Below are positions 34,039 through 42,435 of a stretch of 64,000 nucleotides of DNA, piece by piece. The notes beneath the pieces were generated by a model. That model saw nothing but the letters and a program-made list of their open reading frames with translations, was not told the origin of the DNA and made no database searches. The position numbers and the translations under genes are program-made. The stretch's first letter is position 1; every line of letters begins with the position of its first letter. This DNA comes from an uncultured Lachnospiraceae bacterium (lineage in GTDB: Bacteria; Bacillota; Clostridia; Lachnospirales; Lachnospiraceae), in assembly GCA_910580195.1 (NCBI GenBank), contig CAJTWA010000016.1:14509-78508 (forward strand). The letters run 5' to 3'.

Positions 34039-34065
34039 TTGAAATTTTCCGGGGGGGGGTATAAT
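34039..34065 (+). promoter_or_regulatory. Promoter with nine-G tract in the spacer, candidate phase-variation switch
   Basis: TTGAAA (34039-34044), 15-base spacer, TATAAT (34060-34065). The spacer ends in nine consecutive G (34051-34059), directly against the -10 box. The spacer is two bases shorter than optimal, so gain of G residues by slippage would strengthen the promoter. Confidence 0.6.
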
Positions 34066-34108
34066 GAAATGGAAAATATTTACACAAAAGGAAAGGAAGT
34101 AAAATGAA

Positions 34109-35932
34109 ATGCAGTTACATAGGAAACATTTCTGGGCAGCCCTTGCACTGTCTGTAAGCGTTCTGTGCAGCATAACAGGCATCCGGGCATCCGCAGCGGA
34201 ATTGCCTGTAAGGAGGGAGGCTGCAGGGCAGGTCCTGACAGAGCGGGCAGTTACTGGCGGCGATGCATCTCCAGCCCTGCGGACTGGCTGGCAGGAGCAA
34301 GGCGGGAAGAAATACTATTATTCCCAAGACGGCGTGATGCAGACAGGGCTGCAGGTTATTGGCGGGAACACCTATTATTTTGCCCAAGACGGCGCCATGC
34401 AGACAGGGCTGCAGCCTATTAATGGGAAGAATTACTATTTTAGCCAAGATGGCATAATGCAAGCAGGGCTGCAAAGTATCAATGGGAAAACGTATTACTT
34501 TGGCAAAGACGGAGCCATGCAGACAGGGATCCAGTCCGTCAATGGCAAGAAATATTACTTTGGCAAAGACGGAGCCATGCAGACAGGATTCCAGCCCGTT
34601 GGCGGGAAAACGTATTACTTTGGCAAGGACGGAGCCATGCAGACAGGATTCCAGCCCGTTGGCGGGAAAACGTATTACTTTGGCAAGGACGGCGCCATGA
34701 AGGAAGGCTGGCAGAAGGTCAGCGGCAAGAAATATTATTTTTCCCCAAAAGATGGGAGCATGTATACCGGAAAAAAGAAAATCGGCAAGTCCTATTACTA
34801 TTTCGCAAAAACGGGGGCGATGAAGACAGGCTGGCAGGCCATTAATAAGAAGAAATATTATTTCGCCCCTAAAACCGGGAAAATGTACACCGGAAAAAAG
34901 AAAATCGGCAAGTCCTATTATTACTTCACGAAAACGGGCGTAAGGAAAACAGGCTGGCAGACCATTAATAAAAAGAAATATTACTTCGCCCCCAAGACCG
35001 GGAAGATGTACACTGGAAAAAAGAAAATCGGCAAGTCCTATTATTACTTCACGAAAACGGGCGTAAGGAAAACAGGCTGGCAGACTATTAATAAGGAAAA
35101 ATATTACTTTGCCCCAAAGACTGGAAAGATGTACACCAAGCGGCACGAGATTGGGGGCCATGCCTATTATTTCAGCAAAAGCGGTGTATTGCAAGTTTCC
35201 GGATGGGTGCAGGATGGAAGCAAATTTTATTATTGCGGGAACGATGGGATTTTGCAGTCTGGCTGGATGGACCAAGGAGGGAAGAAATACTATTTTTCCC
35301 CAAATAGCAACCAAATGCAGACAGGATGGCAAGCCATTGACGGAAGGAATTACTGCTTTTTGGACGACGGGAGTGGGAAAAGCGTGCTCCAAGTGAACCG
35401 AATCGTGACGGCAGAAGGAGGCAGGTTTTACGTGGACGGCGGTGGCGTGCAGGTGTCTGCGCCTGAGATTGCCCATGCAGTAAATTTTGTGGCCGCCCAT
35501 ACGGAGGAAGGCTGGAGCGCGGAGGTGAAGCTGCAGAAATGTTTTGAGGCTCTGTGGCGAAATTACCCGTACAAACGCTACTATGAAACCCCGTCTGCCC
35601 AAATTATGTCTTCCTATGCCAACGACATGTTTGTAAACGGGCAGGGGAATTGTTACCGGTATGCGGCCAGCTTCGCATGCATTGCGAAAGTGCTGGGCTT
35701 TGACGCACGGGTTGCAGCGGGGGCAATCAGCGCAAGGAGCGGCGGCATGACGCCCCATGGCTTGGCAGAAATCAATGTGGGCGGCACATGGTACATCTGC
35801 GATGCAAATATGCAGAGGAATTTTCCAGGGTTGAATTCCTATCTGTGCACCGAGGAAACGTATCCCTATGCCCATACAACTACGGCAAGGTTTACCCTTG
35901 TAATCAGCGACGGGAAGGTAGCTTGGGTATGA
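34109..35932 (+). CDS. Surface protein: cell-wall-binding repeats plus transglutaminase-like domain
   Basis: 607 residues. A signal peptide (about 8-29) is followed by some 17 choline-binding-type repeats of about 20 residues (GWQ..GKKYYFxxDGxMQTG). In the middle they become 41-residue pairs containing GKKKIGKSYYYF and NKKKYYFAPKTGKMY. The last 150 residues form a transglutaminase-like domain: Cys in GQGNCYRYAASFA, His in MTPHGLAEI and Asp in WYICDANMQ. It probably binds wall polymers and acts as a cysteine peptidase, amidase or crosslinker at the surface. ATG 34109 is chosen (AAAGGAAG site, signal peptide). ATG 34104 is out of frame and ends after 17 codons. The stop overlaps the next start. 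Confidence 0.87.
   Translation: MQLHRKHFWAALALSVSVLCSITGIRASAAELPVRREAAGQVLTERAVTGGDASPALRTGWQEQGGKKYYYSQDGVMQTGLQVIGGNTYYFAQDGAMQTGLQPINGKNYYFSQDGIMQAGLQSINGKTYYFGKDGAMQTGIQSVNGKKYYFGKDGAMQTGFQPVGGKTYYFGKDGAMQTGFQPVGGKTYYFGKDGAMKEGWQKVSGKKYYFSPKDGSMYTGKKKIGKSYYYFAKTGAMKTGWQAINKKKYYFAPKTGKMYTGKKKIGKSYYYFTKTGVRKTGWQTINKKKYYFAPKTGKMYTGKKKIGKSYYYFTKTGVRKTGWQTINKEKYYFAPKTGKMYTKRHEIGGHAYYFSKSGVLQVSGWVQDGSKFYYCGNDGILQSGWMDQGGKKYYFSPNSNQMQTGWQAIDGRNYCFLDDGSGKSVLQVNRIVTAEGGRFYVDGGGVQVSAPEIAHAVNFVAAHTEEGWSAEVKLQKCFEALWRNYPYKRYYETPSAQIMSSYANDMFVNGQGNCYRYAASFACIAKVLGFDARVAAGAISARSGGMTPHGLAEINVGGTWYICDANMQRNFPGLNSYLCTEETYPYAHTTTARFTLVISDGKVAWV
34561..35134 (+). repeat. Homogenised tandem repeats within the surface-protein gene
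   Basis: 60-base units at 34561-34620 and 34621-34680 are almost identical, and 123-base units follow from about 34880 to 35134 (two to three copies). The near-identity implies recent duplication or gene conversion, so copy number may vary between strains. Confidence 0.8.
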
Positions 35933-37479
35933 TATTCAGTTCTTTGGAGTTTTTATGCGTATTCTTCCCGGCGGTTTTCCTGCTGCACTGCGCCCTGCCT
36001 TCCATAGCCTTGAAAAATGCTTGGCTGGTGGCGGCCAGCCTCTTGTTCTATGCCTATGGGGAGCCAGTATATGTGCTCCTTATGGTGGGGAGCGCAATGG
36101 TAAATTACATAGCGGCAAGGGGGATTGCTGCCCTGCCCTATAAGAATTGCATTTTATGGGCAGATATTGCTGTGAATTTAGGGATACTGGGATGGTTTAA
36201 ATATGCAGGGTTTTTGGCGGATGCTGCGGGAATCCTTTTCGGGTTCCGTTTGCATGTGCCGGAACTTGCACTGCCCATCGGGATTTCTTTTTTTACTTTT
36301 CAGGAAATTTCCTATGTAGTGGACGTGTACCGGGGAAAAGCGGAGGCACAGGAAAATTTTGGGAAACTCCTGCTGTATATTTCCTTTTTCCCACAGCTGA
36401 TTGCCGGGCCGGTTGTCAAATACCGGGATATCAGCGGCGCGCTTGGGAGCCGGAAGGTGGAAATCCATCAGGCAGCCAGCGGGTTCCGGCGGTTTGTTTG
36501 CGGGCTTGGGAAAAAAGTTCTCGTTGCCAATACCGTAGGGCAGGCGGCGGACGCTGTTTTTCTGGCCGGGGCTTTGGAACTGGATATGCTGTCTGCGTGG
36601 GTTGGGGCTGTGGCGTACATGCTCCAGATTTACTATGATTTCAGCGGCTACAGCGATATGGCCATTGGGCTTGGGCGGATGTTTGGGTTCCAGTTCCGGG
36701 AGAATTTCCAGTATCCTTATGGGGCGCCGGGCATCCGGGAATTTTGGCGCAGATGGCATATTTCCCTGTCAGGGTGGTTTAAGGAATACCTTTACATCCC
36801 GCTGGGAGGGAACCGGAAAGGGAAAATCCGCACGGCAGCCAACAAACTTCTGGTGTTTTTCTGCACGGGGCTCTGGCATGGGGCAGGCTGGATCTTTGTC
36901 GCGTGGGGCCTGTACCACGGGCTGTTGTCCATGCTGGAAGAGCTGCTGCCTTTTCTGGGAAAATTGCCCAAGGCGTTGCTGCGCCTGTATACCTTGCTGG
37001 CGGTTTGCGTGGGGTTTGTCCTGTTCCGGGCAGACAGCTTGGGGCACGGTTTTTTGATCCTCCAAAAGATGTTTGCCGGGAGTATAGCGGATGACGGCGG
37101 AACGGGGCTTGCCATGCAGCAGCTTACGCCTTGGTTCCTTGCAATGGCGGCGGTTGGCTTGGTTGGGATGGCCCCAATCCGGCCGGTTGCAGATAAGCTC
37201 CGGCAGCTTGTGTATGGGGGAACAGGTCTTGCAGCTCCAAAGCCCAGCCTTAGGGGAACAGGTTTTGCGGCTCCAAAGCCCGGCCTTCGCATGGATAGGC
37301 CTGGGCTGGGGCATGAAAAACAGGCTGATCCCAAGGGCGGGAAAGGCGCGAAAAAACAGTTGTGGAAATGCTGGGCAGCGGATGTGTTTTTAGACATATC
37401 TTCCCTAGCAATCCTGCTGTGGTGCATGTTCCGGCTTTCCGGGAGCACTTACAACCCCTTTATCTATTTCCGGTTTTAG
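35929..37479 (+). CDS. MBOAT-family O-acyltransferase (AlgI/DltB-like)
   Basis: 516 residues, about 10 membrane spans. It starts at ATG 35929, overlapping the previous stop (ATGA), so translation is probably coupled. MBOAT features are FFTFQEISYVVDVYRG, the PQLIAGPVVKYRDI segment, REFWRRWHISLSGWFKEYLY and catalytic His in WHGAGWIFVAWGLYHG. Such enzymes move acyl groups across the membrane to acetylate polysaccharides or wall polymers with an SGNH partner, here the next gene. A Gly/Ala/Pro/Lys insert near the C-terminus (about 425-475) contains two copies of GTGxAAPKPxLR encoded by a short DNA duplication at about 37216-37290. Confidence 0.9.
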   Translation: MIFSSLEFLCVFFPAVFLLHCALPSIALKNAWLVAASLLFYAYGEPVYVLLMVGSAMVNYIAARGIAALPYKNCILWADIAVNLGILGWFKYAGFLADAAGILFGFRLHVPELALPIGISFFTFQEISYVVDVYRGKAEAQENFGKLLLYISFFPQLIAGPVVKYRDISGALGSRKVEIHQAASGFRRFVCGLGKKVLVANTVGQAADAVFLAGALELDMLSAWVGAVAYMLQIYYDFSGYSDMAIGLGRMFGFQFRENFQYPYGAPGIREFWRRWHISLSGWFKEYLYIPLGGNRKGKIRTAANKLLVFFCTGLWHGAGWIFVAWGLYHGLLSMLEELLPFLGKLPKALLRLYTLLAVCVGFVLFRADSLGHGFLILQKMFAGSIADDGGTGLAMQQLTPWFLAMAAVGLVGMAPIRPVADKLRQLVYGGTGLAAPKPSLRGTGFAAPKPGLRMDRPGLGHEKQADPKGGKGAKKQLWKCWAADVFLDISSLAILLWCMFRLSGSTYNPFIYFRF

Positions 37480-37489
37480 GAGGAATGAA

Positions 37490-39031
37490 ATGAAGCAGAA
37501 AGGAAAAATTTTATATTTGTCAGTTTGCCTTTCCCTTTGCATGCTGCCTTTTGCAGGGATGGCAGTTTTTTCTTCCAGCACGCCGCCGGAAAACCGCAGG
37601 CAGGTGGAATTTCCCGCACTGAAAATGGAAGGGCAGTGGAACGTCCAGTTTTTGCAGGAGCTGGGGGAATATTTTGAAAGCCATTTTGCATTCCGCCCCC
37701 TGCTGGTTTCTGGGGACGCCATAATCCAGAGCAAGGTGTTTGGGGTATCCAACGTGGAAAACGTGACGGTAGGGGAGGATGGCTGGCTGTACTATACGGC
37801 AACCTTGGACGATTACCTTGGAAAAAACATGATGTCGGCCCGTGGTGTGAAAAATGCAGCCCATAACCTGTCCTTGGTGCAGCAGTATGTGGAAGGGCAG
37901 GGGGCGAGGTTTGTGTTTACCATTGCGCCCAATAAAAATTCCCTATACGGGGAGCATATGCCTTATTATCTTAGGCAGGAAGGGGAGCGGCCCAATAACC
38001 GGAAACGATTGGAGCCGGAACTGGCCGAAGCAGGGATTTCCTATGTGGATCTTTTTTCCCTGTTTGGGGAGCAGGAAGAAACCTTATACCTGAAACGGGA
38101 TTCCCACTGGAACCAGAAAGGGGCGGTGATGGCATACCATGCGCTTTTGGAGCAGGCGGGGTATGGGCATGATACGTATGAAACGGAAAAGTTCTTAAGG
38201 CTGAAGGAAACTTATGGGGACCTGAACCGGATGCTCTATCCCTTGGGCGGGGAACCGGAATGGGATTATGCCTGCCAGAAGGAACATGCATATTCTTACC
38301 AGACAGACACGGGGAGCGTGGAAGATGCGTGGATTGAAACGGCAAACAGCCAGGTTCCCCCAGACGGCGGCACCCTTTTGATGTTCCGGGACTCCTTTGG
38401 GAATTCCCTGCTCCCCCTGTTTGCAGACGCTTTTGCAAAAGGATGCTTTTCCAAGGGCGTGCCGTGGAACATTGGGGAATACATGGAAACCCATCAGCCT
38501 GACGTGGTGGTCGGCGAGCGGGTCGAGCGGGAACTGCCGGAATTTGCCCAGTGCCCGCCGCTGATGGAAGGGCTGGAGGTGGAGTTGGAAGGGGAAATTG
38601 CGCCTATGGGGAAGCTGCCAGCAATGCAGGGAGAAATTGCCAAAGACAGCCCAGAGATGCTTGCAGGGCAGGGAACTGGGGAAATTGCCAAAGACAGCTC
38701 AGAGGTGCTTGCAGGGCAGGGAACTGGGGAAGAAGGGCAGGATTTTACCATTGCAGAATTTTCCGAGTGCGGGTACAGCGAAGATTACTGGGAAATCTCT
38801 GGTATGTTAGGGAAAGGCTCCTGCACCGAAGACGTAAAGGTTTACCTGCGGGTGTCCCAAGGGGAAGAAAGCAAAATTTACGAACCATTTTACCTTTCCA
38901 CAAAACAGTCCGATTACGGCTACTGCCTGTACCTGAAAAAAGAACACCTCCTCCAAACCGCAACGGTGGAGGTCATCACAGAACAAGACGGTAACCTGCA
39001 GGCAGTGCAGGCCCTGATGGTCCCAATGTGA
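37490..39031 (+). CDS. AlgX/AlgJ-like SGNH acetyltransferase, MBOAT partner
   Basis: 513 residues. One N-terminal membrane anchor or signal (about 7-28), then an AlgX-type SGNH domain: FVFTIAPNKNSLYGEH, the DHHW-like catalytic motif in KRDSHWNQKGAVMAYH and LLMFRDSFGNSLLP with the Ser nucleophile. It works outside the membrane, taking acyl groups from the MBOAT protein onto a surface glycan. Inside it (about 370-425) is a duplicated unit GEIAKDSxExLAGQGTG, and the last 100 residues form a beta-rich domain. It is preceded by AGGAGG that overlaps the MBOAT stop region. The acceptor polymer is not known. Confidence 0.85.
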   Translation: MKQKGKILYLSVCLSLCMLPFAGMAVFSSSTPPENRRQVEFPALKMEGQWNVQFLQELGEYFESHFAFRPLLVSGDAIIQSKVFGVSNVENVTVGEDGWLYYTATLDDYLGKNMMSARGVKNAAHNLSLVQQYVEGQGARFVFTIAPNKNSLYGEHMPYYLRQEGERPNNRKRLEPELAEAGISYVDLFSLFGEQEETLYLKRDSHWNQKGAVMAYHALLEQAGYGHDTYETEKFLRLKETYGDLNRMLYPLGGEPEWDYACQKEHAYSYQTDTGSVEDAWIETANSQVPPDGGTLLMFRDSFGNSLLPLFADAFAKGCFSKGVPWNIGEYMETHQPDVVVGERVERELPEFAQCPPLMEGLEVELEGEIAPMGKLPAMQGEIAKDSPEMLAGQGTGEIAKDSSEVLAGQGTGEEGQDFTIAEFSECGYSEDYWEISGMLGKGSCTEDVKVYLRVSQGEESKIYEPFYLSTKQSDYGYCLYLKKEHLLQTATVEVITEQDGNLQAVQALMVPM

Positions 39032-39044
39032 AAGGGGGCAGGAA

Positions 39045-40097
39045 ATGGAAGAAATAAGAAAGAAAAAATGTTTGCAGAAGGCAGGTTCCGCCCATTGCCA
39101 GCGGATGGAAAGGCAGTGCAGGAGGAAATTATGGCATCCATTGCTGTCCAGCTTCGTCTGTTGCCAGCGGATTCAGGTAAAAGCCTGGCTGTTACTGCCC
39201 GCCCTAGCTTTGTGCATGGCAGGCTGTGGCGGCAGGGAGCAGCCCATTGCCATTTTGGATGGGCAGGCAGAAACAAGGCTCTCTGTCAAAGAAGGGATTA
39301 CGGTAGCAGAAGCATTAGAGGAGGCGGAACTTACTGTGGGCAGCAAAGATGTGGTTTCCCCTTCCCTTACGGAGGAAATTACCGGGGATTGCCGCTATAT
39401 CCAAATTGAGCGGTACGCCCAAGTGTCTGTGTCGGAAAAAGGGCAGATGAAAGAAGCCAAGCTGACTGGAAAAAAGGTTGCAGACGCTTTGGGCGCCGCA
39501 GGCATTTCCCTTGGGGAGCACGATATCGTAAACCATGAATTGGAGGCCTACCTGACAGACGGCATGGAAATTTTCGTCACCCGCCGCTTTCTGGTGCAGG
39601 TTTCGGCAGACGGGAAGGAAGAAGAACTCCTAACGGAAGCAGATACCGTGGGCGGTTTTTTAGAAGAGCAGGGCATCCATCTGGACAGCATGGATAAAAT
39701 CTCCCCGCAGCCAGAAGAAAAGCTGGCAGACGGGACAAAAATCGTGGTGCAGCGGGTCTTTGCCAAAGAGGTAGCAGAGCGGGAGCCAATCCCTTACGGC
39801 ACAAGGACAGAATACTCCCAAAGCCTTTACGAAGGGGAAACCCAGCTAAAGCAGCAGGGGCAGGATGGGGAAAAGGAGGTGGTGTACCGGGTCACATATG
39901 TGGACGGGAAAGAAGAAGCCAGGGAGCTTGTCAGGGAAACAACGGTAAAAGAGCCTGTCACCGCCGTCCTTGCCAAAGGGACGAAGCCACGGCGCAGGAT
40001 TGTGTCCAAGGAACAGGTCTTTGACTGCGACGGCTCTGGCCATGGATACAATATTATTACTTGGTCGGACGGGGTAGTGGAACAGGAAGAATTTTAA
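39045..40097 (+). CDS. DUF348/G5-domain surface lipoprotein (YabE-like, no catalytic domain)
   Basis: 350 residues. A long basic N-terminal stretch leads to a hydrophobic segment (about 47-60) ending CMAGC, with a probable lipid-modified Cys61. Then come three DUF348 modules (for example LSVKEGITVAEALEEAEL and TGKKVADALGAAGISLGEHD) and a G5-type domain (EREPIPYGTRTEYSQSLYEG). In YabE/Rpf-like proteins these precede a lytic 3D or Rpf domain. Here the protein instead ends after a short G-H-rich tail, so it is probably a wall-binding protein only. AAAGGGGGC precedes ATG 39045. Confidence 0.8.
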   Translation: MEEIRKKKCLQKAGSAHCQRMERQCRRKLWHPLLSSFVCCQRIQVKAWLLLPALALCMAGCGGREQPIAILDGQAETRLSVKEGITVAEALEEAELTVGSKDVVSPSLTEEITGDCRYIQIERYAQVSVSEKGQMKEAKLTGKKVADALGAAGISLGEHDIVNHELEAYLTDGMEIFVTRRFLVQVSADGKEEELLTEADTVGGFLEEQGIHLDSMDKISPQPEEKLADGTKIVVQRVFAKEVAEREPIPYGTRTEYSQSLYEGETQLKQQGQDGEKEVVYRVTYVDGKEEARELVRETTVKEPVTAVLAKGTKPRRRIVSKEQVFDCDGSGHGYNIITWSDGVVEQEEF

Positions 40098-40154
40098 GGA
40101 AAATCAAAGATTGCGCCTACGGAAAGGAAAACATTTGGGTGAGGAGGAAACAGC

Positions 40155-41279
40155 ATGAAGCGTAAAAAATTATTGTGTTTTGGGATGGCCGCAGCATTGG
40201 CATGTGCCAGCCTGCAGGCAGGCACAGCCCAAGCAGGGGGCATCCCAGAAGGAAAATGGACGGCAGGATCCATACAGGAAAAGCCCCAAGGGGAACTGCA
40301 GCAGGAATTTGGGACGCCGGCCAAAGGGGCAGCACAGGGAACCGCCAAAGGGGCAGGCGCTGGGGAACAGGTGACAAGCGCCGGGTGGAAATATAAAGCC
40401 CTTGCAAACGGCACAGTGGAAATTACCGGATATACAGGGACAGGGACAAGCCTTTCCATCCCATCCAAAATCGGAGGGAAAAAGGTCACAAGCATTGGAA
40501 AACGGGCATTTGCTTATGAAAACTGTGCCGTGAACGGAACCATAAAAAGCATCAAAATCCCTAAAACAGCCAAAAAGATAGGCAGCGAAGCATTTATTTA
40601 CTGCATGAACATAAAGAAAATCAAAATCCCAAAAGGGGTTACATCCATCGGGGATAAAGCATTTTATTTCTGCGAGGCCTTAGGGAGCGTATCATTGCCG
40701 GAAACGTTGCAAAGCGTTGGGAAAGAAGCATTTTGGAACACTAGCTTAAAGAAGGTTTCCATTCCAAAACGCCTAACTAAGATTGGGGAACGTGCATTTA
40801 CCCTTGTATCAGGATGCAAAAGCTTCAAGGTGCAGAAAGGCAACCCTGCCTACTGCGCGCAGGATGGGGTTCTGTTCACGAAGGACAAGAAAACGTTGGT
40901 TGCCTGCCCCATGGGAAAAACAGGCAGCTATCCCGTGCCGAAGGGAACCAGAAAAATCGGGAACTATGCCTTTGCCTATAGCTCGCTGAAAAACATAACC
41001 TGCCAGAAAGGCCTTGCCACTGTTGGGAAAAATGCCTTTAGCTCCTCCAGCGTAGAAAAGATTGTCTTTCCAGAAGGCTTGAAAACAATACAGTACAGAG
41101 CCTTTGAAAATTGCATCCAGCTAACAAGCGTCACGTTCCCAAAGAGCCTGAAGAAGATAGTGGAAAACCCATTTTATTCATGGAGCGGGAGCATTAATGT
41201 GACACTGAAGGTATCCCGCGGCAGCTATGCAGAAAAGTGGGCGAAAAAGAATAAAATCCCATATACTTATCTCAAGTGA
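40155..41279 (+). CDS. Secreted BspA-type leucine-rich-repeat protein
   Basis: 374 residues. A signal peptide (about 1-27, LACASLQAGTAQA) is followed by an Ala/Gly/Gln-rich region (30-75) and about nine LRR_5 repeats of 22-24 residues (for example VTSIGDKAFYFCEALGSVSLP, KKVSIPKRLTKIGERAF, CQKGLATVGKNAFSSSSVEK). BspA-like LRR proteins act in adhesion. No wall anchor is visible at the C-terminus (WAKKNKIPYTYLK), though a decayed Big_2-like segment follows in another frame, suggesting the original protein was longer. GAGGAGGAAACAGC precedes ATG 40155. Confidence 0.85.
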   Translation: MKRKKLLCFGMAAALACASLQAGTAQAGGIPEGKWTAGSIQEKPQGELQQEFGTPAKGAAQGTAKGAGAGEQVTSAGWKYKALANGTVEITGYTGTGTSLSIPSKIGGKKVTSIGKRAFAYENCAVNGTIKSIKIPKTAKKIGSEAFIYCMNIKKIKIPKGVTSIGDKAFYFCEALGSVSLPETLQSVGKEAFWNTSLKKVSIPKRLTKIGERAFTLVSGCKSFKVQKGNPAYCAQDGVLFTKDKKTLVACPMGKTGSYPVPKGTRKIGNYAFAYSSLKNITCQKGLATVGKNAFSSSSVEKIVFPEGLKTIQYRAFENCIQLTSVTFPKSLKKIVENPFYSWSGSINVTLKVSRGSYAEKWAKKNKIPYTYLK

Positions 41280-41280
41280 A

Positions 41281-41376
41281 AAGGGTTTACTTATGGCTGC
41301 CCAAATCAGCAGCGACGGCACAATCACAGGGCTGGGCACAGGCAGTACAAATATTTTCCTGACAGCAAGACATACA
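41281..41376 (+). pseudogene. Possible Big_2 (Ig-like) domain remnant
   Basis: Directly after the LRR stop codon the frame reads MAAQISSDGTITGLGTGSTN, a pattern typical of bacterial Ig-like Big_2 domains that often end BspA proteins. The frame differs from the LRR gene, so it is a decayed or displaced fragment. Confidence 0.4.
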
Positions 41377-41723
41377 GCTTGTATTTCACCTGCAATTGTC
41401 TTTGAAGTATATCTTCACACAATTTTAGCACGCAACACTTGATAATGGAAGCCGGTTTTTGTTCTGTCTTGTGTACCCTGAAAGTGGCTGTTTTACAAGA
41501 TTTCCGGGGCATCAGCCATTTTGCCTAGCATCGTTAAAGCAGTGCCAGATTTTTTTCGTGTAGAGCGAAACAAGAACTTTACTGGAATGAGCAACCATCA
41601 TTTCAAAAATAACGATTGATATATTGTGGCAGTTGTATTTGCCGCCTGTCTTATTGGGATATGCTTTCTGTAATTTTAAAATGCGGTATTTCAGAATTTA
41701 ATTATGATTTTTAATATATTAGA

Positions 41724-41939
41724 TTGTCCACAACGCATTTCTATGATACGATAATACAATATGAACAGGCGGTGAAGTGGTGCGGAAAGTTCAAACGCCG
41801 TGGGAAAGATGGTATTATCTCCCGATATGAGTATGACGAAAGCGGGAAAACGGAACTGAAAACACCGAACCTGCAAATATGTTTTCGTTCAGAGAAAGCA
41901 TTGGTTCTGCTGCATTTTGAAGGGAGTGAAACACTATGA
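41724..41939 (+). pseudogene. Truncated DUF3990-like gene fragment
   Basis: 71 codons ending four bases inside the next gene. Only the C-terminal part (LQICFRSEKALVLLHFEGSE) resembles DUF3990 proteins, which are usually about 150 residues and sit directly before a DUF3791 gene, as here. The 41443-41723 stretch upstream is AT-rich, holds no ORF and is probably decayed sequence. Confidence 0.4.
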
Positions 41940-42163
41940 CAGCGAACCCGATTTTACTTCAGAAGAAATATAGCCGTGTCATCGAATACTTTGCCAAACA
42001 GCAGGGACTTTCATTGGATGCGGCATTGGATTTCTTTTATCATTCCCAGGCCTATCAGCTGATCCGTGACGGTGTTTCTGATATGCACTGTATGAGCGAT
42101 GCGTATCTGGCAGAAGAACTGGAACAGGAATATGCTGAGAAAATGCCGGATACGTGCCGTTAA
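41936..42163 (+). CDS. DUF3791 family small protein
   Basis: 75 residues. The pattern LLQKKYSRVIEYFAKQQGLSLD then ALDFFYHS and DMHCMSDAYLAEELEQEY matches DUF3791 proteins, common in Lachnospiraceae behind DUF3990 partners and often assumed to form a toxin-antitoxin-like or ADP-ribosylation-related pair. Here the partner is truncated, so this gene may be an orphan. The start overlaps the previous stop by four bases. Confidence 0.65.
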   Translation: MTANPILLQKKYSRVIEYFAKQQGLSLDAALDFFYHSQAYQLIRDGVSDMHCMSDAYLAEELEQEYAEKMPDTCR

Positions 42164-42276
42164 GGTGCCGGATACTATCCAAAGCGCTGGATACTAAGGA
42201 AGGTTATACGATGTGGCACGGTATGTTGAGGATGAAGCCCGTAAAATCAAGGCTTCACAAATTCTTCACAAAAAAA

Positions 42277-42303
42277 TTAGCACTCAACGCTTGACAGTGC
42301 TAA
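42277..42303. promoter_or_regulatory. CIRCE element (HrcA operator)
   Basis: TTAGCACTC (42277-42285), nine-base spacer, CAGTGCTAA (42295-42303). It agrees with the CIRCE consensus TTAGCACTC-N9-GAGTGCTAA at 17 of 18 positions. It overlaps the -35 of the hsp20 promoter. Confidence 0.92.
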
Positions 42304-42319
42304 CAATAAGTGTTATATT
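42291..42319 (+). promoter_or_regulatory. Promoter of hsp20
   Basis: TTGACA (42291-42296), 17-base spacer, TATATT (42314-42319), overlapped by CIRCE. Confidence 0.8.
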
Positions 42320-42435
42320 ACACCTAGAACAAAACAAAAGCAGCAACCCAACAAAAAGGAAACCAGCTTTTGCTTTGGCATAAAGGAACCAAACCTGTAA
42401 ATAATAATAGAAGCATTGACAAGGAGGAAGGACTT

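Noticed and set aside
34115..35875. 586-codon open frame on the minus strand opposite the surface-protein gene
   Set aside because: It mirrors the repeat codons of the plus-strand gene, has no ribosome site or recognisable domain, and the plus-strand protein has clear signal, repeat and catalytic motifs.
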